Shown: positions 10,684 through 19,603 of the stretch, one piece after another
Numbering within the stretch: the first letter of the stretch is position 1
Layout: every line of letters begins with the position of its first letter
Source of the DNA: Nakaseomyces glabratus
Taxonomy: Eukaryota; Ascomycota; Saccharomycetes; Saccharomycetales; Saccharomycetaceae
Direction of reading: 5' to 3'
Assembly (NCBI RefSeq): GCF_010111755.1
Contig: NC_088962.1
Coordinates: 1,408,501 to 1,472,500 of the forward strand
Length of the DNA stretch: 64,000 nt
Position numbers and translations under genes: made by a program
The notes under the pieces: model-generated
Seen by the model: the letters and a program-made list of their open reading frames with translations, nothing else
Told to the model about the DNA's origin: nothing
Database searches by the model: none

Positions 10684-12885
10684 ATGGAGGATTATGTCTC
10701 GCCCTATATGGGTTTAAAGAAGTCCAATACGTCTTTATACAAGGCTGATCCAGCTCACCCTAAACTGTCTGAGGTTAATTCTGTCTCAAGTTCACCAGCA
10801 AGGAGCTTAGAAGAACTGAGTGTAGCTGATTCCAACGAGGGAAAGGATTCTCTTCAAGTCAATGATAGCTCAGACTTGAACCCCGAGAATAAGTCGAGAA
10901 GCCCCACATTTTTTGACTCAATGGTGCCAGCTTTCCTGCATAGGAAAACTGTAGTTACTACAAATGGTTCCACATCGAACTCTGGATCAGACGCGGCCAC
11001 TTTCAGCAAGAGCACATTTGCCAATGGCTACCATTCTTCAGATTTATTTGCAGACTCGAAATATCACTATGCATCAGACAAAAGAGATGAGGCATTCCAT
11101 GCTATTTTCAGGTCAATTCCAAGCACTGATAGACTAATAGATGATTTCGGTTGTCTGATGCACAAATCACATACTTATAACGGTAGGATTTACATCTCCG
11201 AGAACCACCTGTCGTTCAACTCGTCCTTTGTGGACTGGATGAACAAGGTTACTATTCCCTTGGTTGATATCAAGCACATTGAAAAGACCTTATCATCATC
11301 AATTGGAGGAACCATAACACAAGCTATCACTATAGAGGGAGCAGACGACAGCATCTATGTGTTGACAGGATTCATCTCCACGGATGTGACATTTGATATA
11401 CTAATGACTGTTTGGTCAGAAAGAAATAAGATACATCAGGACAATACCAACGTGGTTGTCCCTAAGATTGTACACCCAGAAAAGGTGGGAGCCGCCGAGG
11501 TCAATGGATTAAGTGCAAGTAATCTGACCTCTAGAAGATCATCCACATCATCATCACCGTTGCAAAAGCTTATTGATGGTCCATTATTTATTGATAACTC
11601 TGGAACGCTGAAACGTAGTTTCCAAAGGTTGTTGACTACTCCTGATAATGTAGGGAACCTTAACAATAACGATGATATCATTAATAAAGCTATTCTCTCT
11701 ATTGATGAAACTGAATTAGTTACGGACAATGTCAATGAGTCCTCAGGTAGTTCGTCTGATACTGAAGGAGAAGGTTCGGCGGATTTTGTACAAGATTACA
11801 AGATTACCAAGGAACTGCGTGTTCATAAACTTAAGCCATCATGTCCGATAGTATACAATGGCCCATTGTATTTCAAGAAGACTGAATTCGACTATTCTCC
11901 GGAAGATAATGACGAACACGTTCTTAAGGAGATTACGTTAGATGCTCCCCCAGGTCTGGTATTTGAAATTATTTTCAGTGAGACTGAGCCATCATTTCAC
12001 AATCAATATCTGAAAGAACTGGACTCTTCAAGTATTTCTGAATTTGGGTCTTTTGACAAAATTGAAAATGAGAGAGGCTTCACATATATTAAAGCACTGA
12101 ATTACTCTGTTGGACCCAAGTCTACTAAATGTGTTGTACTTGAGAAACTTATAAGTAAAGACTATAAAAATGCAATTAATGTGGTTGTGGAAACAAAGAC
12201 GCCCAATGTCCCAAGCGGAAACAATTTCTCCACAAAGACAAGGTATATGTTTAGATGGAATGATGCTACAAGCTGTAGCATGAAAATATCATATTGGGTA
12301 GAATGGACAGGTTCAAGTTGGATAAAAGGTATGATAGAATCCTCCTGTAAAACAGGACAGATTGAAGCAGCTGACGTGATAGAAAAATTGTTAAGAACAT
12401 ATTTGAAGGAGAATTCTATTGATGAAGTCGTAACTCTTGCCGAAGAAACTGAAACAAAGGAAAAGCAAAAGTTAAATGGCAATGATGGTGGTGCACCAAA
12501 GGATGAAAAAACTACCTCAACTACAAAGAAAACCGAGATAACTGTAAAAAAGACTCCTCCAACTGTGAAATGGTTTACTTGGATATTAATTGGTTTACTA
12601 GTTACAGTTATTGTCCTACTACTATTAAATTTAACTGCCACCTTTTCCTTGCAAAAGAAAATCGATAAGCTATTAATACATTCTATAAGTTCTGAAGCAT
12701 TAAAGTCTTCACATTTGCTTGATGTTCCAGCTGGAAGAAAAAATATACTAGAAAGTAGTAACGGTTTTGAGAGAGAGCTTCTCCTTTTATTAAAGGACTT
12801 CGCAAGACGCAGAGACGATATCCAGGACCTGAATCCCGAAATGATATCCAGAATATATTCAATAATAAGAAACTGGAACGTTTGA
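10684..12885 (+). CDS. LAM6: ER-anchored GRAM/VASt sterol-transfer protein (Lam6/Ltc1)
   Basis: LAM/Ltc proteins move ergosterol between membranes at ER contact sites. Domain order fits the family. A Ser-rich disordered N terminus is followed by a GRAM (PH-like) domain at about 135-248 (AFHAIFRSIPSTDRLIDDFGC, then GRIYISENHLSFNS). An acidic/Ser linker leads to a VASt sterol-binding domain at about 380-575, with typical EITLDAPPGLVFEIIFS near its start and the WVEWTGSSWIKGMIE block near its end. A Lys/Thr linker then precedes a single transmembrane helix at about 630-654 and a short lumenal tail. In S. cerevisiae, LAM5 and LAM6 are duplicates; the neighbours RGR1 and RFU1 point to the LAM6 position (YLR072W). 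The 733-residue length is slightly over that of Lam6. Confidence 0.9.
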   Translation: MEDYVSPYMGLKKSNTSLYKADPAHPKLSEVNSVSSSPARSLEELSVADSNEGKDSLQVNDSSDLNPENKSRSPTFFDSMVPAFLHRKTVVTTNGSTSNSGSDAATFSKSTFANGYHSSDLFADSKYHYASDKRDEAFHAIFRSIPSTDRLIDDFGCLMHKSHTYNGRIYISENHLSFNSSFVDWMNKVTIPLVDIKHIEKTLSSSIGGTITQAITIEGADDSIYVLTGFISTDVTFDILMTVWSERNKIHQDNTNVVVPKIVHPEKVGAAEVNGLSASNLTSRRSSTSSSPLQKLIDGPLFIDNSGTLKRSFQRLLTTPDNVGNLNNNDDIINKAILSIDETELVTDNVNESSGSSSDTEGEGSADFVQDYKITKELRVHKLKPSCPIVYNGPLYFKKTEFDYSPEDNDEHVLKEITLDAPPGLVFEIIFSETEPSFHNQYLKELDSSSISEFGSFDKIENERGFTYIKALNYSVGPKSTKCVVLEKLISKDYKNAINVVVETKTPNVPSGNNFSTKTRYMFRWNDATSCSMKISYWVEWTGSSWIKGMIESSCKTGQIEAADVIEKLLRTYLKENSIDEVVTLAEETETKEKQKLNGNDGGAPKDEKTTSTTKKTEITVKKTPPTVKWFTWILIGLLVTVIVLLLLNLTATFSLQKKIDKLLIHSISSEALKSSHLLDVPAGRKNILESSNGFERELLLLLKDFARRRDDIQDLNPEMISRIYSIIRNWNV

Positions 12886-13034
12886 TGATGTTAGATAATA
12901 ATAAATGCATTAGTGTGTTATATTAGTGGTATATGAATACAAAATACTCACGGTAAGTGTTTGTTTTGTTCATTATGAAATTAGGGACGAATTTTTTTAT
13001 TCATGCTTTAAGTTTTGTCTAGAATGTGGGTGTG

Positions 13035-13646
13035 TTATGATAGAGTCGGTAGATCAGGATAAAATGTATTTGAGACATTTCTGACTTCTTGGGAACCATT
13101 AGGTGCTCTACCCATAAAACTATCCTTCATTAAGTTTATCCTTTCGTTGAAATTTTCGTTCTTGTGCAGGCTAGTTTTGTGCTGCATTGAATGTCCTGTA
13201 CAACCTCTTTCTGTGTAGTAGTCATGCAATAAGGCATCCATCCTATTGTTATGCTTATACGAAATTGGACTAGCAATATTATTTGCCAGTGAGACTTTGT
13301 GCCTTTCGTACATGGCATCGAGCTCTGTTTTCAATTCTTCCATTATCTTCAATATATGGGGTACTTCCAACCGCAGAAGCTGTTTGTATTCTTGGACGTA
13401 TAGTTTACTATCATTATCCAATCCAGTGCTAGTTGACCTTATAGTTGGATGATTGGGAAGCTTATTTGTGCAGAGGTCCACATATCGAAAATAATAGAAG
13501 TATGATAAAGACTTGTCACCACGTTGAAAACATTCCGACGCATTATTCAGCAAGGTGACGCATGTCTTCAGGTACAGATGGAGTGGGATGTTTGGATTGA
13601 ACTCAAATTCGCGAGCCTCTTGCCCAAGTTGTTGTGTACTCTTCAT
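13035..13646 (-). CDS. RFU1: Rfu1, inhibitor of the deubiquitinase Doa4
   Basis: Rfu1 binds and inhibits Doa4 at endosomes and so sets the level of free ubiquitin. The 203-residue protein matches the S. cerevisiae protein in length (200) and layout. It has an N-terminal MIT-like/USP8-dimerisation-like helical domain (about 1-130) with FNPNIPLHLYLKTC, LSYFYYFRYVDL and LRLEVPHILKIME. It ends in the short motif YPDLPTLS, which corresponds to the C-terminal YPELP docking motif used to contact Doa4. It is convergent with LAM6 (149-bp gap), as in the YLR072W-YLR073C pair. Confidence 0.9.
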   Translation of the reverse strand: MKSTQQLGQEAREFEFNPNIPLHLYLKTCVTLLNNASECFQRGDKSLSYFYYFRYVDLCTNKLPNHPTIRSTSTGLDNDSKLYVQEYKQLLRLEVPHILKIMEELKTELDAMYERHKVSLANNIASPISYKHNNRMDALLHDYYTERGCTGHSMQHKTSLHKNENFNERINLMKDSFMGRAPNGSQEVRNVSNTFYPDLPTLS

Positions 13647-13956
13647 TCCAATTTTGACCTACCGACCAGTCCAAATTCAGAATAAATTCAAAGTCCTCAA
13701 AGTAGAACCTCTAATTACCAATTGAATCGTTCACAGAACTACCTACCACTCGTGAGATATAGGTCGGGACAATTATGTCAATTATATTGTTCAATTTTTC
13801 ATTGAATTCAGGGATTGATCATAAAATTCAGAGAAATATAATAGAGAGCATGAACGTAACTCCGCAATTATTAAAAATAGTGTCAGAAAATGCAAGTATA
13901 TCTGCTCAGATGAATCTTTATTACTGTAACGAATACGAAAACTCATCGATGATCAT

Positions 13957-13964
13957 CTCATCGC
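13957..13964 (-). promoter_or_regulatory. PAC element (GCGATGAG)
   Basis: CTCATCGC on the + strand is GCGATGAG on the - strand, the exact PAC box (Dot6/Tod6 site) of ribosome-biogenesis promoters. A one-mismatch copy lies at 13942-13949. It points toward RFU1, about 310 bp from its start. See the RRPE at 14035. Confidence 0.55.
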
Positions 13965-14034
13965 TCATTCGATTTTTTTTTCATTTCTCTTAACAAATCG
14001 ACGCACAACAAACAAATGCGATGTAATCGAAAAA

Positions 14035-14045
14035 AAAAATTTTCA
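14035..14045 (-). promoter_or_regulatory. RRPE element (Stb3 site)
   Basis: AAAAATTTTCA is the reverse complement of the RRPE consensus TGAAAATTTTT. It lies 71 bp distal to the PAC box, in the order and orientation typical of yeast ribosome-biogenesis genes transcribed leftward. The A-run before it (14031-14039) makes a chance match more likely than the base count suggests. Confidence 0.5.
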
Positions 14046-14424
14046 CATTCATACTTTGACCAGGTTCGCATTGATGAGTTACAGTTGGCACATTGACGAT
14101 GCACGCTAACTAAGGCTTGAATACATTAGCTGTTCAGAGATGCCGTTATGGTTTAGTGAGGAGGATCTTGGCTTGTCAAGTACCACAGAGGTTCTTAATT
14201 TAGAGTCTAAACATCCCCTGTACTGTGCGCAGGAGTACTCATTGATTAAACTTCATTGCACAGATTTTTTTTTCTTCAATTATATATTCATAGCTTGATT
14301 TATATTATTTGGCATTTGAAATTCGTATTAACCTTGTTCTTATTGTAACTAGTTGTACACATTCTCAAGTTTGGTGAGTGGAAATAATCAAGGTTCGAGT
14401 TCAGTTAAGATTTTGAAAAAATAA

Positions 14425-14431
14425 CGGGTAA
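14425..14431 (+). promoter_or_regulatory. Reb1-type site upstream of FMP25
   Basis: CGGGTAA is the core of the general regulatory factor Reb1 site (TTACCCG). It sits 113 bp before the FMP25 start, a usual distance for a nucleosome-free promoter. Motif-based only. Confidence 0.45.
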
Positions 14432-14543
14432 GCTGTGCCTTGAATAAAATAAAAGATCAACTTCATCAGAGCTAAACAGTTGTAATTACTTTATAATACA
14501 TAATATATTTACCTGCCAAGGTTGAACGACAGTGGTAGAAAGT

Positions 14544-16265
14544 ATGATGTTGTCTAGGGTATCCGCGAGATTGCCAAGATGCTTGATTGCCCATTCGCGG
14601 CGACTCTATAGCATGACTCCGCAATTTGATGAAAGTGAGATGTTTGGTGAGAAACTGGAAGGTAAGCCATACAAGGCCAAGAGATTGAACAAATTTGATT
14701 ACGACTGGACCAAAGATGTGAAACATCAAGCCTCTCAGGAGGAGATTGAGTCGCGCTATGTGAAGATGATGAAACTTAACGCTATTTTCAAGGGATTAGG
14801 GTTGTTTGTCTTAATTGGTGGTGGAGCAACACTGTACCTAAGTTGGCCTAATATAAAAAGCAAATATATAATGCTAGGTAAGAGCAATCAACTACCTAGC
14901 GATGGCTCTGAGGCTATTTTTGCCAAGAAAGAGCCCGTTTTGGTAGGGAATGTATCCAAAGAAGGCACACATGTTCTGATGTTTGGACAGATGAATAAGT
15001 CAACCATCCCCAAAGCTATTAAAGAAGCATTCAACAAGGAACTAAAAGATCTCATTATCTTAGATGATAAGAAAAAATGTCTAGGTGTTGATCAAGCAGG
15101 TAATTTAGTTGATATACTCTCCGATGATGTTATTTTAAGAGGACAGAAGCTTGAACAATTGAAATTATCCGGTAAGACTATTTATGCATTGAACAAAGAC
15201 GGTAAGATTTTGATAATACCTGTGGGGCACATTGATAATTTGTCCAAATATTTGGACTACCATAGATCTTGGCTGTTCCCTTGGCGTAAGTACCCGGTTT
15301 ACAATAACCAAATTGATATTAATCATGTATTTAATACTAGGAAAGGTGAGAAAAAGATTTCTCAGTTTGATGTTGGTAAAGATCATTTAGTCCTAATATC
15401 TAACCATGGTAAGGCCTATACCTGTTCGACTGATGGATCGGATGGAAATAAAGAGTCATTTGGTCAATTCGGGATTCCCTATTTTTCAAAATTTGATACC
15501 TTTCCAGTAGCGCACGAACTCCATGAAATTGAAATGCTAAATAACTCATTCGACCAATCAGGCAAAGTCATCAGCAAGTCCATCGAACAAGTTGCATGTG
15601 GAGACTATCACACATTAGCCAGAGACTCGTTAGGAAACTTGTATAGTTTCGGATGGAATAGGTTCGGTCAATTGGCTATGCCAATTTCATATAAATCTGA
15701 ATCAATTCCTTACCCAAAGATTATCAATGGTGCATTCAACGCCCATTTCCCTGGGGCAAATGCGCTGGATATAAAATGCATAGATTTGAATTGCAGTGCT
15801 GAAACGTCTTATGTCACAATGAAAGCGTCGCCTAAATCTGGGCATATTGTTGGTGAAAGTAAAAAAGCAATTGACATGAATAAAGAACATTATTTTGCAT
15901 TTGGTAATGGATTGGAAGGGGAATTAGGCAATGGTATCTATAAAAACTCTCAGCAAGAACCAACCCGGATAAAATTTGAAAACGCAAAACCTGTCGGCGA
16001 CATTAAAGTGAAGCAGTGGTACACTGGGCCACATCATGTAATTTGCAAACTTGACGATGGTCGTTTGGTAGCATGGGGGAGAAATGATTCCGGTCAATTG
16101 GGTATAGGTAAAAAGATTAAGCAAAGCAAACCCACAAATGTACCAGCAGTTCTACTACAAGGACAATCGAAGAAATTATCTGATTTAAGTGAAACGATAA
16201 TAACTTTAAACCCCAATGAGAGAGTTTTCACTAGTTCATCAACGTCATGTATATATAACTATTAA
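14544..16265 (+). CDS. FMP25: Fmp25, mitochondrial RCC1-like protein for complex III assembly
   Basis: Fmp25 is a mitochondrial inner-membrane protein needed for assembly of the cytochrome bc1 complex. The open frame extends upstream to a GTG at 14532, but the first ATG is 14544, giving 573 residues (S. cerevisiae 583). The N terminus MMLSRVSARLPRCLIAHSRR is a basic, acid-free presequence. A transmembrane helix follows at about 81-101 (AIFKGLGLFVLIGGGATLYL). The rest is a degenerate RCC1-type propeller, with repeats such as ACGDYHTLARDSLGNLYSFG, FGNGLEGELGNG and VAWGRNDSGQLGIG. BOS1 is convergent downstream, as with YLR077W-YLR078C. Confidence 0.88.
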   Translation: MMLSRVSARLPRCLIAHSRRLYSMTPQFDESEMFGEKLEGKPYKAKRLNKFDYDWTKDVKHQASQEEIESRYVKMMKLNAIFKGLGLFVLIGGGATLYLSWPNIKSKYIMLGKSNQLPSDGSEAIFAKKEPVLVGNVSKEGTHVLMFGQMNKSTIPKAIKEAFNKELKDLIILDDKKKCLGVDQAGNLVDILSDDVILRGQKLEQLKLSGKTIYALNKDGKILIIPVGHIDNLSKYLDYHRSWLFPWRKYPVYNNQIDINHVFNTRKGEKKISQFDVGKDHLVLISNHGKAYTCSTDGSDGNKESFGQFGIPYFSKFDTFPVAHELHEIEMLNNSFDQSGKVISKSIEQVACGDYHTLARDSLGNLYSFGWNRFGQLAMPISYKSESIPYPKIINGAFNAHFPGANALDIKCIDLNCSAETSYVTMKASPKSGHIVGESKKAIDMNKEHYFAFGNGLEGELGNGIYKNSQQEPTRIKFENAKPVGDIKVKQWYTGPHHVICKLDDGRLVAWGRNDSGQLGIGKKIKQSKPTNVPAVLLQGQSKKLSDLSETIITLNPNERVFTSSSTSCIYNY

Positions 16266-16481
16266 TGTATCTTGTATTTAGCACGATTATAAAAAAAAAA
16301 TGGCTTAAAAGATTGATTTTTCAGTACACTAGAGGCGCTATAAGAAGGAGAATTGAATGTGATGACATGAATGCTATTCTCTATGAATTAAAAAATTATA
16401 AAATATAATACATAAGTATGTGGATAATTGAAGCCTATCTAGTAAAATTTAATGCATCACAGTGTGGTCTTGTCGTGGTTA

Positions 16482-17204
16482 TTATCTGAACCATTTTAGT
16501 ACGTAGTAGACACCGACCAGAAACAAAAATATTATTAATATGAATATCAATTTATCCTTGAACACACGTTTATTGATGGTTTGGATTGTTTCTTCGGAGA
16601 CACCCAAAGTCCTTAAGCTACGAGACATTTGATCTTGGACTTTCAGTAGGATTTGGTTTTGTTCCATAATATCATCCAGCGATTGTTGTCCCATTTCCAA
16701 GATCATGTCCAGCTGTGCGTTACCTCTCTGGAATATAGATTGTTCCTTCTGCAACCCATCATACATCGGTAGACCATAGTTACTAGAAGTGTTCCCAGGT
16801 TGCGATGTGTGGTCATTGGTAGCGGTTCTCCTCTGATTCATCACAGACTCTCCACCGGTCTGTGCATCCAGCGGTGACTCGAACAGCTTACTCCTGGCGT
16901 TATTCTCGTTGTATTTCTGCTTCAATTCCTTGAACTTCGCGTCGAAGTCCTTGTGATCCTTCTTCAGCGACACCAACCGCAGCTCGTACTTGGGATCCAG
17001 CTGCTCCTCGTCATTACTTCCACCGGCTCTCCGCTTGTCGAAGTGCTGCTTGTACTGCTCGATGGTCTTCTCGAATGCCACCAGCGTCGCGGATATGGAG
17101 CCTTGCAAAGAGATCGGCGCTGTCAAGTTATCCTGCTCAAACTTCGCGATATCCTGCTGCAACTGCGTCTTCTGCTTCTGCGCGTGTATATACAGAGCGT
17201 TCAT
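16482..17204 (-). CDS. BOS1: ER-Golgi SNARE Bos1
   Basis: Bos1 is a Qb-SNARE of ER-to-Golgi transport that works with Sed5, Bet1 and Sec22. The 240-residue length matches the S. cerevisiae protein (244). The N-terminal helical region (1-105) begins MNALYIHAQKQKTQLQQDIA. The SNARE coiled coil covers about 160-212 (GNAQLDMILEMGQQSLDDIM, then VQDQMSRSLRTLGVSEETIQ). A C-terminal tail-anchor membrane helix follows at 218-238, with only a two-residue tail. It is divergent from SIC1 and convergent with FMP25, as in S. cerevisiae. Confidence 0.94.
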   Translation of the reverse strand: MNALYIHAQKQKTQLQQDIAKFEQDNLTAPISLQGSISATLVAFEKTIEQYKQHFDKRRAGGSNDEEQLDPKYELRLVSLKKDHKDFDAKFKELKQKYNENNARSKLFESPLDAQTGGESVMNQRRTATNDHTSQPGNTSSNYGLPMYDGLQKEQSIFQRGNAQLDMILEMGQQSLDDIMEQNQILLKVQDQMSRSLRTLGVSEETIQTINKRVFKDKLIFILIIFLFLVGVYYVLKWFR

Positions 17205-17852
17205 TTCAGTCTGCCTATTCCTGTATCTTCAAAAAAACCTGCTTTCTTCTGTCTATTTGCACAAACAAAACTTATATCGCTATTCTTTCCAGCAAGCTGT
17301 TGGGCTATTAGTGTAAAAATTTCTGGACTTCTGATTACTGCTTAATGCGTGTCTGTGAACAGGGAAAGTGTTTTACTCTACAACCACAACCCAAAAACGC
17401 TGTCTGTGTGAGCTGTGATCTGTATGTAGTCGCATAATAGATGTATGTCCAGGCAGAAGGTAGGGCTATTATGCCTGGAATAAAGTCACAACACAATGGG
17501 TTGGACCCGGCCGTTTTATGTTATATCCACCCACACACCACACCCAACAGCAAATTACACTCACATGATCCAGTGCGTACATAACTATACAGAAATGGCT
17601 GGTGGAAATGTTCGTACATAGGTATTTTAAGTGGCATTTATTGTTGGGAAGTTTAGTTCTTTGTGCGGGTGGTTCTGTGCAATGGGAAGACGCGTAAGAG
17701 GCAGCCTGGGTAGGGGGGATTGTGTGAAAGAATCAAGAGGTTTGTACGGGTGTTTCTCTTGCTTTGGGGTGGGGTGGGGAGAGAGACCAGGAAGACAAAT
17801 GGATTACGCGTCTTGTGTCTGCAGACGAGCCCAGCCCTCTCTTTGCGCAAAG

Positions 17853-17868
17853 TGCTGGTTTCGCTGGG
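17853..17868 (-). promoter_or_regulatory. Swi5/Ace2-like sites upstream of SIC1
   Basis: TGCTGGTT (17853-17860) is the reverse complement of AACCAGCA, a full match to the Swi5/Ace2 consensus RRCCAGCA. The adjoining TCGCTGGG gives a second CCAGC core. They lie about 210 bp upstream of SIC1, whose M/G1 transcription in S. cerevisiae depends on Swi5 and Ace2. Occupancy is inferred. Confidence 0.55.
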
Positions 17869-17969
17869 TTTCCCAGGTTTTGGGCTAATAGTGTTTGTTG
17901 GGTGGAGGGACTAAAATAGTGAAGTCTGGGAACCACCAACAAAATATAGAATGGCTGAGGTTTTGCTAA

Positions 17970-17978
17970 TATATAAAG
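17970..17978 (+). promoter_or_regulatory. TATA box of SIC1
   Basis: TATATAAAG lies 94 bp before the SIC1 start codon, within the normal yeast TATA-to-ATG distance. Confidence 0.5.
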
Positions 17979-18071
17979 TGAGAGCTTTTTGTAGAGTCTG
18001 TGTCTGGGAAAGGACGTCGAAGGACAGGAACAAGAAGTTACGGATAAAGCTTACAAGTGCGAAAATAGATA

Positions 18072-18920
18072 ATGACACCTTCTACTCCGCCTAGGTCGAG
18101 ACAGAGAAGGCACGATTCCGGGTCGCTGGAAATGCATGGGTATGGGGACTCTGTGATGGGTACGCCGCAGCGGTCGCAGCTGCTGGCGCCTGTGACGCCA
18201 TCCACGGTGCAGAAGTTCAAGAGTGTGCCTGCCCTGCAGCCGCAGAAGACTACGTTTAACGGGCTGAAGTCGCCGGAGAGGTCGCCGTTCCCGCTGCAAG
18301 GTAGGCGTGGGTCTGTGAAGAGGACGTTTGGTGACGACGCGGGGGCCGGGTGTGACTCCGGGTGTGACTCTCTGCTGGGCGACGCGAGCGGGAAGTATAA
18401 GAGCATCACAAAGACGCTGTTTGCGGAGGAGACAGAGCCCCTGTTTCCGCCCGAGACGTCGACGTCACCTTCCCGGTCTTCGTCGCCTCTGCAACTGCCT
18501 AAGTTGCAATTGAGCCACATTCGCGATGCAGAAAACGACGAACAGATAAGGAAGATGGCAAAGCAAGTGCCCGGTACTCCCAGTGACAAAGTGATCACTT
18601 TCGAGATGGCTCAGGATTGGAATAACGTCTCGAGCAAAGACGGCACGACGAACTCCGACACCGAGGATGATCTCCTGGTGACTAAGAAGCCATTGAAGAA
18701 CCCGTTCGCATCGGATGATGTTATAGATGAAACAGAGCGCAGAAGAAGACATAACCAACTGCTGAAAGAAAACCCTGAGCTGGAGTCTACGATATCGTAC
18801 GTGAATAAGAACGGCGAGGTGGTGAAGCAGAGGCACCTGTCTCTAGAGGACCAAATCAGATATAAACCAAGAGCACTATTCACTAAAGAAATTGAAGAAC
18901 TTAAGAGAGACAAGAAATAG
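18072..18920 (+). CDS. SIC1: Sic1, inhibitor of S-phase cyclin-CDK
   Basis: Sic1 holds Clb-Cdc28 inactive in G1 and is destroyed by SCF-Cdc4 after multisite phosphorylation. The 282-residue protein keeps the exact N terminus MTPSTPPRSR. It carries a row of CDK sites: T2, T5, T31, T42, S67 and S71, each followed by Pro. The inhibitory region carries the conserved VPGTPSDKVITFEMAQDWNN (about 166-185). NPFASDDVID and ENPELESTISYVNKNGEVV follow, then the final KPRALF block. Most of the protein is disordered, as expected. Its upstream DNA has Swi5/Ace2-like sites. Gene order BOS1-SIC1-EMP46 matches YLR078C-YLR080W. Confidence 0.95.
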   Translation: MTPSTPPRSRQRRHDSGSLEMHGYGDSVMGTPQRSQLLAPVTPSTVQKFKSVPALQPQKTTFNGLKSPERSPFPLQGRRGSVKRTFGDDAGAGCDSGCDSLLGDASGKYKSITKTLFAEETEPLFPPETSTSPSRSSSPLQLPKLQLSHIRDAENDEQIRKMAKQVPGTPSDKVITFEMAQDWNNVSSKDGTTNSDTEDDLLVTKKPLKNPFASDDVIDETERRRRHNQLLKENPELESTISYVNKNGEVVKQRHLSLEDQIRYKPRALFTKEIEELKRDKK

Positions 18921-19603
18921 TCCCCATAACAGCTTCACTATTTATTTTATTCCTTTCTTTCAGATTTTCATTTATTCCAGGCTCATCATTTCATTTCATG
19001 AATATAATGTGGGATCAGTTTCAATACTAACCTCCCATTCGGACACATATAATTTACTTCATTTCAAACAAAAATGGCTCTCGTAAACCATTTTTCACCA
19101 TGCATTAATTAATATTATAAATAGACGTTTACTTATCCTTTTTCTTTTAGATTTTTCCTTTTCTTTTCCGCATTATACTAGTACGTAAGTTCTATTTCTA
19201 AAGCTAATGGCACCGCATCCGCAAGTAACATCCTGTAGTCACAGCCTTACCTATTCAATGGCTTGCTCGGTAGACGTTATTGCTCAGTTTCCCCATTGTC
19301 TTCACGAAATTGCCTTGTCCCCGTCCCAGAAACCCCCGTAGTACCTGCTTTTTTTCATCTAACTTCTAAAAAAAAAAGATTAAAGTTGTCCCGAAGACGT
19401 TATTTTTGCTAAACACAAGATCAAGAAAATTAGCGAAGAAATCAGCCCAACTTATTGGGAATATACGAGTCTAATTGTCTTCGAGAGCATCATATTTTGG
19501 TTATAGCAAATCGCCAGGATATCATAACTATACAAAGCAAGTCGGTCACAACCAGTGCAGGATCAGGTTGCTACATCCATAATTTTTTTCTGCTAGTCTT
19601 GCG
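18921..19603. other. SIC1-EMP46 intergenic region
   Basis: About 0.7 kb between two rightward genes: SIC1 3' end and EMP46 promoter. T- and A-rich runs (19130-19160, 19370-19380) are present. I see no further gene or clear regulatory motif. Confidence 0.5.

Larger units (their letters stand above)
13647..14543. other. RFU1-FMP25 divergent intergenic region; lost-gene site
   Basis: In S. cerevisiae, BUD20 and RPL10 lie between RFU1 and FMP25; here there is only 0.9 kb of non-coding DNA. It keeps a PAC and an RRPE element (listed separately) and a Reb1 site near FMP25. A 72-codon frame at 13775-13993 has no recognisable domain and is not called. Confidence 0.6.
17205..18071. other. BOS1-SIC1 divergent promoter region
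   Basis: An 867-bp divergent region. Its right half is GC-richer than usual and holds Swi5/Ace2-like sites (17853-17868) and a TATA box (17970-17978) that point to SIC1. Overlapping short frames here lack coding features. Confidence 0.6.

Noticed and set aside
13775..13993. 72-codon frame between RFU1 and FMP25 considered as a BUD20 remnant
   Set aside because: Wrong strand for BUD20 and no C2H2 zinc-finger residues.
14391..14405. GGTTCGAG resembling a tRNA T-loop (B box)
   Set aside because: No matching A box, acceptor stem or anticodon arm around it.
14532..14543. GTG start for FMP25
   Set aside because: An ATG follows four codons later and gives a proper mitochondrial presequence; the GTG is just upstream open frame.
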